Source of the DNA: Agrobacterium vitis
GTDB taxonomy: Bacteria > Pseudomonadota > Alphaproteobacteria > Rhizobiales > Rhizobiaceae
Length of the DNA: 64,000 bases
Direction: 5' to 3'
Assembly: GCF_037039395.1 (NCBI RefSeq)
Contig: NZ_CP146242.1
Span: 372,001 to 436,000 of the forward strand
Shown here: positions 1-7,620 of the stretch, piece by piece
Numbering within the stretch: the stretch's first letter is position 1
Layout of the letters: each line of letters opens with the position of its first letter
Notes under the pieces: generated by a model
What the model was told of the DNA's origin: nothing
Seen by the model: only the letters and a program-made list of their open reading frames with translations
Databases searched by the model: none
Program-made: the position numbers and the translations under genes

Positions 1-224
1 GCATCAACGAAGACGTTCTTCGTTACATGACCATCGCCGTTGAAGCCCACGAAGAAGGCCCGTCTGCCATGATGCAGAAGCGCGACCGCGACGACCGTCC
101 GCGCCGCGATGGCGACCGTCCGGATCGTGGCGACCGCGGTGATCGTGGTGATCGTGGTCCCCGTGAAGGTGGCCGTGAAAGCTTTGGTGATCGTCCGCGC
201 CGTCCGCGCGAAGATCGCGCATAA
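1..224 (+). CDS. rpsF: 30S ribosomal protein S6, C-terminal part (5' truncated by window)
   Basis: Open frame runs in from the window edge (codons in phase from base 3, beginning [10 protein letters not shown]) to a TAA at 222-224. The first residues match the last strand of S6, followed by the Arg/Asp/Gly-rich tail typical of alphaproteobacterial S6. S6 binds the 16S rRNA platform together with S18, whose gene starts 12 bases downstream. The tail contains Asp-Arg-Gly triplets encoded by a tandem 9-bp repeat. The start codon lies outside the window. Confidence 0.93.
   Translation, partial: INEDVLRYMTIAVEAHEEGPSAMMQKRDRDDRPRRDGDRPDRGDRGDRGDRGPREGGRESFGDRPRRPREDRA
123..158 (+). repeat. four tandem 9-bp units inside the rpsF tail
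   Basis: Four consecutive 9-mers of the form GA(T/C)CG(T/C)GG(T/C) encode Asp-Arg-Gly repeats in the basic/acidic C-terminal tail of S6. Two neighbouring units (141-149 and 150-158) are identical. Such in-frame units can expand or contract without breaking the gene. Confidence 0.8.
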
Positions 225-236
225 GGAGATTTGACT

Positions 237-485
237 ATGGCTGAAGTTTCCTCTTCCACGGTTCGTCGTCCGTTCCATCGCCGTCGCAAGACCTGCCCCT
301 TCTCCGGCGCCAACGCTCCGAAGATCGACTACAAGGACGTGCGTCTGCTGCAGCGCTACATTTCCGAGCGCGGCAAGATCGTTCCCTCGCGGATCACGGC
401 TGTTTCGCAGAAGAAGCAGCGCGAGCTGGCCAAGGCCATCAAGCGCGCCCGCTTCCTCGGCCTGCTGCCTTACGTCGTTGCGTAA
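237..485 (+). CDS. rpsR: 30S ribosomal protein S18
   Basis: An 82-residue protein of normal length for alphaproteobacterial S18. It has the basic N-terminus ([13 protein letters not shown]), the conserved [24 protein letters not shown] core and a [21 protein letters not shown] end. S18 pairs with S6 in the 30S platform. The ATG at 237 was chosen over an in-frame TTG at 231 because AAGGAG at 223-228 is 8 bases from the ATG but only 2 from the TTG. It lies in the rpsF-rpsR-DUF2232-rplI ribosomal operon. Confidence 0.97.
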   Translation: MAEVSSSTVRRPFHRRRKTCPFSGANAPKIDYKDVRLLQRYISERGKIVPSRITAVSQKKQRELAKAIKRARFLGLLPYVVA

Positions 486-649
486 TTTGGGCGTCGTTGC
501 TTAATCTAAGCTGACGTGACTTTGCGGCTCCCGTTTTCGGGGGCCGTCTCCCTTCCGCGATGGGCGTGGATCGGAACGGATAAATCCCATGTTGAGGTGC
601 AGGCCGCTTGCCGGTATCGCCCTCTAACTGCCAGGCGCAGGACAGCGAC

Positions 650-1687
650 GTGAAACAATTGGACGGAAAATTGCTGCTGACCGGCTTTCTCGCCGGCGTG
701 ACCGCCATCTTTTTGGTGCTGGCGGCCAATGCACAACCGTCTTTTTCTTCTGTTTTCTATGCGGCATCCGCCCTGCCCGTGATGATTGTCGGCCTGCGCT
801 GGGGCAATGTTCCCGCCATCGTCGCCATCGTTACCGCAGCCTTTGCTGGCGCGCTGGCGGTCTCGCCGCTGTTTGCCTGCGCCATGGCCGTATTTACCCT
901 TCTGCCAGCCGGCTGGATCAGCCATCTCGCCAATCTCGCCCGCCCGGCGTCTGAAATCGGCGGCCCGGACAAGCTGCTCGCCTGGTATCCCTTGTCGGAT
1001 ATCCTCATGCATCTCTGCGGATTGGTCTGTATCGGCGTTATCTTCCTCGGTGTGATGATCGGCTATGATGCTGAACTGGTCGGCACCATGATCGATGCGT
1101 TGATGCAGACGCTGACCGATCGCGATCCGACCGTTGCCGCCACCATGGGCAGCACCGCCGGGATCAAGTCCACCATGCTGCTGACCCTGCCGATCGTGCA
1201 GGGTGGCATGTGGGTCATCATGCTGTTTGCCGCCTATTACCTGGCAAGCCGGATCGTTGCTGCCTCAGGCAATGCGCTGCGTCCGCGCGAAGATATTCCC
1301 TCGGCGCTGCGCATGAACCGCAATGCGCCGTTCATCTTCCTGGCCGGCATCGTCGCCTGCTTTATCGGCGGCGTTCCGGCCCTGATCGGCGCAACTGTCT
1401 GCGGCACATTCGGGGCAGGCTTTCTGCTCGGCGGTTTTGCATCGCTGCATCAACGCACCCGTGGCAAGGAATGGCGCGTACCGGCGCTGATCCTCACCTA
1501 TATGGCGTCTCTTCTGGCCTTTCCGGCCTTCTTCATTGTCATTCTCGGCCTCATCGATACACGGCGGACCGTTGCCCTCACCCCACCGAGGACAACAGGA
1601 AAGCCCGATGCGGACGGCAAACCCGATGCGGGTCGCAAACCTGATTCAGACAGCAAGTCCGATGACGGCAACACACCCGAAACATGA
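650..1687 (+). CDS. DUF2232 (YybS-like) multi-pass membrane protein
   Basis: Predicted integral membrane protein of about 345 residues. Hydrophobic segments are spread over the first ~300 residues (for example FLAGVTAIFLVLAANA and PALILTYMASLLAFPAFF). The position between rpsR and rplI is the usual rhizobial place for a DUF2232 protein; its function is unknown. An in-frame TTG at 608 would add 14 residues without membrane character, so the GTG at 650 (VKQLDGKLLLTG), preceded by AGGACAG, is preferred. The C-terminus is a hydrophilic tail with near-repeats of GKPDADGKPDAGRKPD. A 7-bp stem (526-532 with 539-545, one G-T pair) lies in the rpsR-DUF2232 gap and may tune read-through. Confidence 0.8.
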   Translation: MKQLDGKLLLTGFLAGVTAIFLVLAANAQPSFSSVFYAASALPVMIVGLRWGNVPAIVAIVTAAFAGALAVSPLFACAMAVFTLLPAGWISHLANLARPASEIGGPDKLLAWYPLSDILMHLCGLVCIGVIFLGVMIGYDAELVGTMIDALMQTLTDRDPTVAATMGSTAGIKSTMLLTLPIVQGGMWVIMLFAAYYLASRIVAASGNALRPREDIPSALRMNRNAPFIFLAGIVACFIGGVPALIGATVCGTFGAGFLLGGFASLHQRTRGKEWRVPALILTYMASLLAFPAFFIVILGLIDTRRTVALTPPRTTGKPDADGKPDAGRKPDSDSKSDDGNTPET

Positions 1688-1732
1688 GCTTCCAAACTTG
1701 AATTGCCCAACTTGAATTGAAAGGAACATAGC

Positions 1733-2308
1733 ATGCAAGTCATTCTTCTCGAGCGCATCGCCAAGCTTGGCCAGATGGGCGAAGTGGTTAAGGTTCGCGA
1801 CGGCTTTGCCCGTAACTACCTGCTGCCAACCGGCAAGGCACTGCGCGCCAACGCCGCCAACAAGGCCCGTTTCGACGCCGAGCGCGCCACCCTCGAAGCC
1901 CGCAACCTCGAGCGCAAGTCCGAAGCCCAGACCGTTGCCGACGTTCTGAACGGCAAGTCGTTCATCGTCGTCCGTTCGGCTGGCGAAACCGGCCAGCTCT
2001 ACGGTTCGGTTGCGGCTCGTGACATCATCGAAGCTCTGGCTGCCGAAGGCTTTACCGTTTCGCGCAACCAGGTCGAGCTGAACAACCCGATCAAGACCAT
2101 CGGCCTGCACAACGTTACCATGCACCTGCATGCCGAAGTTGAAATCAGCATCGAAATCAACGTTGCTCGTTCCGCTGAAGAAGCCGAGCGCCAGGCCAAG
2201 GGCGAAAGCCTCACCTCCGCCGACGCCATCTACGGCGTGGACGAAGACGCGCTGCGTCCGGAAGACTTCTTCGATCCGGATGCCGACCGCGATGGCGACG
2301 ACGAATAA
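1733..2308 (+). CDS. rplI: 50S ribosomal protein L9
   Basis: A 191-residue L9 with the signature [19 protein letters not shown], the [13 protein letters not shown] loop and a C-terminal rRNA-binding domain. The acidic extension (DADRDGDDE) makes it longer than E. coli L9, as is usual in Rhizobiales. L9 binds near the L1 stalk of the 50S subunit. AAAGGA lies 8 bases before the ATG. It is the last gene of the ribosomal operon and is followed at once by a strong terminator. Confidence 0.97.
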   Translation: MQVILLERIAKLGQMGEVVKVRDGFARNYLLPTGKALRANAANKARFDAERATLEARNLERKSEAQTVADVLNGKSFIVVRSAGETGQLYGSVAARDIIEALAAEGFTVSRNQVELNNPIKTIGLHNVTMHLHAEVEISIEINVARSAEEAERQAKGESLTSADAIYGVDEDALRPEDFFDPDADRDGDDE

Positions 2309-2330
2309 GATATTCATCATTATCGATTGA

Positions 2331-2361
2331 AAAAACGCCCGGATTTTCCGGGCGTTTTTTT
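2331..2361 (+). terminator. Rho-independent terminator after rplI
   Basis: Stem AAACGCCCGG with CCGGGCGTTT around a short ATTTT loop, followed by seven Ts. It is a canonical intrinsic terminator 23 bases after the rplI stop codon and separates the ribosomal operon from dnaB. Confidence 0.93.
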
Positions 2362-2561
2362 GTGCGGATCGGGCTAAAATAGATGTTCACAGAACTGAGT
2401 CGCTCCATGCCACAGTCAATGGAAAAAGCAGGGTCAGCATGTTTTTTTCTGCCCTGGCGCATCAGGCCTGTGAACTACTGTGTTTATCGCAATGCGCCCT
2501 TTAACCGCCCCACAGGATCGCTAGGAATGCGGGTTCCAGCGAAAGAGAACGGATAAAGCCC

Positions 2562-4058
2562 ATGAACGATGTTGCGCGCAGGTTAAATCCTGCCCAGCCG
2601 GCAGAGCCCCATTACCGGGAAGCCCCGAACAATATCGAGGCAGAACAGGCTTTGCTTGGCGCCATTCTTGTCAATAACGATGCCTATTATCGTGTCTCGG
2701 ATTTTCTCAAACCCGCACATTTTCATGAGGGCCTGCATCGGAAGATCTACGAGGTCGCCTCCGACATTATCCGCATGGGCAAGACCGCCAATCCGGTGAC
2801 GATCAAGACCTTCCTGCCCTCCGACCAGATGATTGGCGATTTCACCATTGCCCGATATTTGGCCCGGCTGGCGTCTGAAGCCGTGTCGATCATCAATGCC
2901 GAGGACTATGGACGGGCGATCTACGATCTGGCTCTGCGACGCGCGCTGATCACCATCGGCGAAGACATGGTGAATATCGCCTTCGACGCACCGCTCGACA
3001 TGCCGCCGCAGGCGCAGATCGAAGATACCGAGCGGCGTTTGTTCGATCTCGCCGAGAACGGCCGCTATGACGGCGGGTTCCAGTCCTTCAACGATGCCGT
3101 GGCCCAGGCCGTCGATATGGCAGGCGCCGCGTTCGAGCGCGATGGTCATTTGTCCGGCATTTCCACCGGCATTCATTCACTCGACAGCAAGATGGGCGGT
3201 TTGCAGCGCTCCGACTTGATCGTCCTGGCTGGACGTCCCGGCATGGGTAAGACGTCGCTCGCCACCAATATCGCCTGGAACATCGCCGCATCCTACGAGC
3301 CGGAAGTGCAGCCGGACGGGTCGTTCAAAGCCAAGAATGGCGGCGTGGTCGGCTTCTATTCGCTCGAAATGTCGTCCGAACAACTCGCCACCCGTATCAT
3401 GTCCGAGCAGACCGAAGTGTCCTCCTCGAAAATCCGCCGTGGCGATATTACCGAACAGGATTTCGAAAAGCTGGTCGGCTTTTCCCAGACCATGCAGAAG
3501 GTACCGCTGTTCATCGACCAGACAGGTGGTATTTCCATCGCCCAGCTTTCTGCCCGTGCCCGCCGCCTGAAGCGCCAGCGTGGCCTCGATTGTCTTGTCG
3601 TGGACTATATTCAGCTGATGACCGGCTCGGGCAAGTCAGGGGAAAACCGCGTCCAGGAAATCACCCAGATCACCACCGGCCTCAAAGCGCTCGGCAAGGA
3701 GCTGAACGTGCCAATCGTCGCGCTGTCGCAGCTGTCGCGTCAGGTGGAAAGCCGCGACGACAAGCGTCCTCAGCTCTCCGACCTTCGCGAATCAGGCTCG
3801 ATCGAGCAGGACGCCGACGTGGTGATGTTCGTGTTCCGCGAGGAATATTATGTGCAGAACCTCGAACCCCGCGACCAGGGCGACCCAAAATATCCCGAAT
3901 GGGAAGCCCAGATGGAAAAAGTACGCGGCACGGCGGACGTGATCATCGCCAAGCAACGTCACGGACCGACCGGCACCGTCAAACTGGCCTTCCAGGCGCA
4001 GTTTACCCGCTTTGCTGATCTCGCCGATCCGAGCTTCACGCCTTACGAGGAAACCTGA
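2562..4058 (+). CDS. dnaB: replicative DNA helicase DnaB
   Basis: A 498-residue hexameric replication-fork helicase. The N-terminal DnaB domain (EAEQALLGAILVNN, about residues 25-130) is followed by the RecA-like ATPase domain. Walker A is GRPGMGKTS near residue 224, Walker B is CLVVDYIQLM, and SQLSRQVESR, DLRESGSIEQDAD and IIAKQRHGPTG are the later conserved blocks. The length is normal. A 253-base spacer containing the rplI terminator precedes it, so it probably has its own promoter. In other Rhizobiaceae alr usually follows directly; here about 4.7 kb of accessory DNA intervenes. Confidence 0.97.
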   Translation: MNDVARRLNPAQPAEPHYREAPNNIEAEQALLGAILVNNDAYYRVSDFLKPAHFHEGLHRKIYEVASDIIRMGKTANPVTIKTFLPSDQMIGDFTIARYLARLASEAVSIINAEDYGRAIYDLALRRALITIGEDMVNIAFDAPLDMPPQAQIEDTERRLFDLAENGRYDGGFQSFNDAVAQAVDMAGAAFERDGHLSGISTGIHSLDSKMGGLQRSDLIVLAGRPGMGKTSLATNIAWNIAASYEPEVQPDGSFKAKNGGVVGFYSLEMSSEQLATRIMSEQTEVSSSKIRRGDITEQDFEKLVGFSQTMQKVPLFIDQTGGISIAQLSARARRLKRQRGLDCLVVDYIQLMTGSGKSGENRVQEITQITTGLKALGKELNVPIVALSQLSRQVESRDDKRPQLSDLRESGSIEQDADVVMFVFREEYYVQNLEPRDQGDPKYPEWEAQMEKVRGTADVIIAKQRHGPTGTVKLAFQAQFTRFADLADPSFTPYEET

Positions 4059-4125
4059 CCATGCTTTGCGCGGAGCATGCTTAAACTTTGCGCAAATGCA
4101 CACCGTCAATACAGACAGAACCAAG

Positions 4126-4150
4126 AGCCGCCTTTTCCAGGCGGCTTTTT
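4126..4150 (+). terminator. Rho-independent terminator after dnaB
   Basis: Perfect 7-bp stem AGCCGCC / GGCGGCT with a 7-base loop and a following TTTT, 68 bases after the dnaB stop codon. Confidence 0.9.
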
Positions 4151-4204
4151 GCATAGTGGCATAGCAATTGCTTTCTGAGGAGCAACATCAACCCGGAGCA
4201 TCCT

Positions 4205-4987
4205 ATGCATCGTCGTACCCTGCTTGCCCTTGGCCTTTCCCTTGCCACCTTTGCCGCCGTGCTGCCGGCCCATGCCGATGCGCTGAGCGACATTACCACC
4301 CGGGGTACGCTGAAAGTGGCGGTGCCACAGGACTTTCCGCCATTTGGCAGCGTCGGCCCCGACATGCAGCCCGTCGGATATGACATCGATACCGCAGCCC
4401 TGATTGCCAAAAAACTGGGCGTCAAGCTGGAACTGGTGCCTGTTACCAGCGCCAACCGCATTCCCTATTTGCAGACCAACAAGGTCGATCTGGTGATTTC
4501 CAGCCTCGGCAAGAACCCGGACCGTGAAAAGGTCGTGGATTTCTCCACCGCCTATGCGCCTTTCTACAATGGCGTGTTTGCACCCGCCGACACCGCCATC
4601 AAGTCCGCTGCCGATCTGTCGGGCAAGTCGGTCGGCGTCACCCGTGGCGCGGTCGAGGATCTGGAACTGACCAAGGTTGCGCCCTCCGACGCCACTATCA
4701 AGCGCTATGAGGATAATAACGGCACAATTTCCGCCTTCCTTTCCGGTCAGGTCGATGCGGTTGCCACCGGCAATGTCGTCGCTGCCGCTATCCTCGCCAA
4801 GAACCCACCGAAGCGTCCGGAGCCCAAGTTCCTGATCAAGAATTCACCCTGCTTCATCGGCTTCAACAAGAACGAACCGGCGCTGACGGAAAAGCTCAAT
4901 GCGATTATCGCCGAAGCAAAGGCCGATGGCTCGCTGAGCAAGATTTCCGAAAAATGGTTGGGCGCCCCGCTTCCCGCCGATCTCTAA
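4205..4987 (+). CDS. amino-acid ABC transporter substrate-binding protein (SBP_bac_3 family)
   Basis: A 260-residue periplasmic binding protein. It has an N-terminal signal peptide (MHRRTLLALGLSLATFAAVL, cleavage likely after AHA near residue 25) and a family 3 solute-binding fold with TLKVAVPQDFPPFG, GYDIDTAALIAKKLGV, VDLVISSLGKNPDREKVVDFS and a C-terminal KISEKWLG. The family typically binds polar amino acids or opines; the substrate cannot be read from sequence. Two permease genes follow after a strong hairpin, but no ATP-binding subunit is present nearby. The divergently placed AraC regulator downstream is a candidate local controller. Confidence 0.9.
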   Translation: MHRRTLLALGLSLATFAAVLPAHADALSDITTRGTLKVAVPQDFPPFGSVGPDMQPVGYDIDTAALIAKKLGVKLELVPVTSANRIPYLQTNKVDLVISSLGKNPDREKVVDFSTAYAPFYNGVFAPADTAIKSAADLSGKSVGVTRGAVEDLELTKVAPSDATIKRYEDNNGTISAFLSGQVDAVATGNVVAAAILAKNPPKRPEPKFLIKNSPCFIGFNKNEPALTEKLNAIIAEAKADGSLSKISEKWLGAPLPADL

Positions 4988-5006
4988 TCGGACGGTATAA
5001 CCATTT

Positions 5007-5051
5007 CCTGCACAATCACCGCAGCCCTGACGGCTGAGGTGATTGTGCAGG
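5007..5051 (+). other. 45-nt intercistronic hairpin between binding-protein and permease genes
   Basis: A 14-bp perfect inverted repeat (5007-5020 with 5038-5051, starting CCTGCACAATCACC) encloses a second 5-bp stem CAGCC/GGCTG around a CTGAC loop. Only one mismatch interrupts the arms. There is no T-run, so it is more likely an mRNA-stabilising or partial-attenuation element than a full terminator. Comparable intercistronic hairpins in other ABC operons raise binding-protein levels over the permeases. Confidence 0.85.
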
Positions 5052-5102
5052 CCAGATACGGCAGCAAAGCCGAATACCCTCGCTTTGCCAGCAGGTTTCA
5101 TC

Positions 5103-5774
5103 ATGCATTATATTTTCGATTTCAGCTGGTTTGGCGAATACTATCCGATCATCCTCAAAGGGGTCGGGGTGACGGTCGAACTGACACTGGTCGGTGGCGT
5201 CGTCGGCATTGCCTTCGGCATCGCCTGCGCCTGGGCGCGGGCCTTGGGACCGAAATGGATCAAGCCACCGGTTGCCGCCTATGTGGAACTGATCCGCAAT
5301 ACGCCCTTCCTGATCCAGCTGTTCTTCATCTTTTTCGGCCTACCCTCCACCGGGCTGAGGCTCTCCGAGATGGAAGCCGCCAATCTGGCGATGATCATCA
5401 ATCTCGGTGCCTATAGCTGCGAAATCATCCGGGCTGGCATCGAGGCAACCCCGAAAGGCCAGTTCGAGGCCGGGACCGCGCTGGCGCTTCGACCGCTGCA
5501 AACCTTCCGGCTGATCATTCTGGTTCCAGCCCTGCAACGCATCTGGCCGGCGCTATCGTCGCAGCTGGTCATCGTTATGCTCGGTTCCGCCGTCGTGTCA
5601 CAGATTGCCGCCGAAGACCTGACCTTTGCCGCCAATTTCATCCAGTCGCGCACCTTCCGGGCCTTTGAAGCCTACATGATCTCCACCGCTCTCTATCTGG
5701 TGCTGGCCATCGGCCTTCGGCAATTGCTGGCGCTGCTCGGACGGCAGATATTTCCGAAAGGGGTGACCCGATGA
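5103..5774 (+). CDS. amino-acid ABC transporter permease (HisM/GlnP family), first subunit
   Basis: A 223-residue inner-membrane permease with hydrophobic helices and the TLVGGVVGIAFGIACAWARA and YVELIRNTPFLIQLFFIFFG signatures of HisMQ-type subunits. The cytoplasmic EAA loop (GIEATPKGQFEAGTALAL, about residues 112-130) is the contact site for the ATPase. An in-frame upstream GTG at 5043 lies inside the intercistronic hairpin, so the ATG at 5103 is used. Its stop overlaps the next permease start (ATGA), implying translational coupling and a heteromeric permease. Confidence 0.9.
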   Translation: MHYIFDFSWFGEYYPIILKGVGVTVELTLVGGVVGIAFGIACAWARALGPKWIKPPVAAYVELIRNTPFLIQLFFIFFGLPSTGLRLSEMEAANLAMIINLGAYSCEIIRAGIEATPKGQFEAGTALALRPLQTFRLIILVPALQRIWPALSSQLVIVMLGSAVVSQIAAEDLTFAANFIQSRTFRAFEAYMISTALYLVLAIGLRQLLALLGRQIFPKGVTR

Positions 5775-6430
5775 TTGAGTTCACCCTCTGGGATATGGCC
5801 CGTAATCTGTTGCTGGCTGCCCGCTGGACCCTGGTTCTATCACTGGTATCCTTCCTGTCCGGCGGCGCATTGGGACTGGTGGTCTTGATGTTGCGCATTA
5901 CCAAACAGCGCATGCCCCGAATCTTCGCGCGTGGCTTCATCGAGTTTTTCCAGGGCACGCCGCTGCTGATGCAGTTGTTCATCGCCTTTTTCGGTCTCGG
6001 CCTGTTCGGTATCGACGTTCCCGCCTGGCTCGCTGCCGGTGTGGCGCTGACCTGCTGGACCTCGGCTTTCCTGACCGAGATCTGGCGCGGCTGCGTCGAA
6101 GCCGTGCCGAAGGGCCAGTGGGAAGCGGGCACCAGCCTGGCTCTCACCTATCGTCAGCAGATGCGGCTGATCATCCTGCCGCAGGCCATGCGGATCGCCA
6201 TTCCCCCGACGGCGGGTTTTTCGGTTCAGGTGGTCAAAGGCACGGCCCTGACCTCGATCATCGGCTTTGTCGAATTGTCGAAGGCTGGCACCATCGTCAC
6301 CAATGCCACTTTTCAGCCCTTCACCGTCTATGGCTTGGTCGCGCTGTTCTATTTCGCCATCTGCTACCCGCTGTCGCGCTACTCCAAATATCTGGAACGC
6401 CGTTTCGGCGCGGCGCCCGTCGGACATTGA
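5771..6430 (+). CDS. amino-acid ABC transporter permease (HisQ/GlnP family), second subunit
   Basis: A 219-residue membrane permease translationally coupled to the preceding gene by a 4-base overlap. It shows the RGFIEFFQGTPLLMQLFIAF segment and an EAA loop (CVEAVPKGQWEAGTSLAL) near residues 107-124. With the binding protein and first permease it makes an importer lacking only its nucleotide-binding subunit, which must be encoded elsewhere or borrowed. It is the last plus-strand gene before the convergent AraC regulator; no clear terminator lies in the 41-base gap. Confidence 0.9.
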   Translation: MIEFTLWDMARNLLLAARWTLVLSLVSFLSGGALGLVVLMLRITKQRMPRIFARGFIEFFQGTPLLMQLFIAFFGLGLFGIDVPAWLAAGVALTCWTSAFLTEIWRGCVEAVPKGQWEAGTSLALTYRQQMRLIILPQAMRIAIPPTAGFSVQVVKGTALTSIIGFVELSKAGTIVTNATFQPFTVYGLVALFYFAICYPLSRYSKYLERRFGAAPVGH

Positions 6431-6471
6431 CTCGCAGGCATTGAATCAGGGGCATTGATTTCATCCGGCTT

Positions 6472-7353
6472 TTATCCCCGGCGAAATTGCGCCGGGGTCA
6501 TTCCCGTCCGCGCCTTGAAATTGCGGGTAAAATGCGCCTGATCGGCAAAGCCGCAGGCAAAGGCAACGTCGGCAGGCGCAGCATCTTTCACCAGCATATG
6601 TTCGGCCTCACGAATGCGCCGGAATGTCAGATAGGCATGCGGCGTGATGTGATAGGTGGCGCGAAAACTGCGGATGAGATGCGCTCGGCTACAGCCAACA
6701 AGGTCAGCTATGTGTTCCAGGCCAATGTCCTCAGCGAAATAGGCATCAAGATAGTCCCGCACCCGGCTCATGGCCTTATCAGGGACCTTGCCCGCGCGCG
6801 CAAAGCCAGCTTTCTGGCCAACAGACCCATGGCAGACCTTCCCATGACGGGCGAAGAGAGCGGCAAGAACCTCCAACATCCCCTCCTCCGCTTCCAAGGC
6901 GTCTCTCGCGTCCTCCATCCGCCGGTGCATCCGGTTAAAAACAAGCGCAAGCGCGGGATCGCTGACCATCTGCTGCGGGAATGATGGCGTGCCGCTGGAA
7001 GGTCGTTCACCTATGTCCTCCAGCAGTTCCCGCAGAATGGCGACCGACGGATAGATCATCCGGTATCGGTAAACCCCGCCCGCCGAACCGCCATCATGGA
7101 TCTCCTCCGGATTGATCAGATAGAGATCGCCCGGCCCGCACATCCGACGGCAGCCACGGATGGTGGCAATTTTCTGCCCGGTCTCCATGGCGCCAATACC
7201 GAAATGCTCATGGGCATGCGGGGAAAACCGGTGAGTGATGAAGGTCGCACTCATGCAATCCATGCCGCCAAACCGGGCATCCCGCCAGAAGCGGGTCTGC
7301 TCGCGGATGGGCGCTGACGCAGGGCTGGTGGAAACCGGTGAAAGCATGTTCAT
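6472..7353 (-). CDS. AraC-family transcriptional regulator
   Basis: A 293-residue regulator with an N-terminal cupin-like AraC ligand-binding domain (FSPHAHEHFGIGAMETG, GPGDLYLINPEEIHDG, about residues 40-110). The C-terminal pair of HTH motifs (DIGLEHIADLVGCSRAHLIRSF and PADVAFACGFADQAHFTRNF, about residues 200-290) ends with TGMTPAQFRRG. It converges on the ABC transporter operon, which is its plausible target, though this is inference. Its ATG (revcomp of 7351-7353) sits only about 12 bases from the end of an insertion sequence, so the native promoter and ribosome-binding region appear to have been displaced. No good Shine-Dalgarno remains. Confidence 0.88.
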   Translation of the reverse strand: MNMLSPVSTSPASAPIREQTRFWRDARFGGMDCMSATFITHRFSPHAHEHFGIGAMETGQKIATIRGCRRMCGPGDLYLINPEEIHDGGSAGGVYRYRMIYPSVAILRELLEDIGERPSSGTPSFPQQMVSDPALALVFNRMHRRMEDARDALEAEEGMLEVLAALFARHGKVCHGSVGQKAGFARAGKVPDKAMSRVRDYLDAYFAEDIGLEHIADLVGCSRAHLIRSFRATYHITPHAYLTFRRIREAEHMLVKDAAPADVAFACGFADQAHFTRNFKARTGMTPAQFRRG

Positions 7354-7364
7354 CGCCAGACATA

Positions 7365-7377
7365 TGTGGACACCCCC
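7365..7377 (+). repeat. left inverted repeat of the IS1111-group element
   Basis: TGTGGACACCCCC, exactly complementary to 8706-8718. It lies within about 12 bases of the AraC start codon. Confidence 0.9.
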
Positions 7378-7620
7378 TCGGTCAAGCCTTTCTTCTGATC
7401 TTTTTGAACCCGGCTGGCTGCTCGCATATGTCCGGCCTCTCTGATGATCGGCCGAACGGCCGCGGGCCTTGATGAAATCCGCGGATCATGGTCCCAATCA
7501 AAAAAGCGCATTCTGCAGATGCAGTCTCGCGAACGGGTTGTCCTGATCCCCGGCGGAACCGGTATTCATCACGATCGTCTGGCAGGCCCTCCGAACTCGG
7601 TGACGCTGGTGCGTCGGTTT
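7378..7620 (-). ncRNA. predicted bridge RNA / seekRNA region of the IS1111-group element
   Basis: This 243-base stretch lies downstream of the transposase stop and inside the left inverted repeat and has no plausible gene. In IS1111-group elements the structured guide RNA (bridge RNA or seekRNA) that directs target choice is encoded at this position; in IS110-group elements it lies upstream of the transposase. It contains short palindromic stems (for example GGCCGAACGGCC near 7449) and two segments (7425-7432, 7442-7448) matching the DNA that flanks this copy. Exact RNA ends and structure cannot be determined by eye. Confidence 0.55.
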
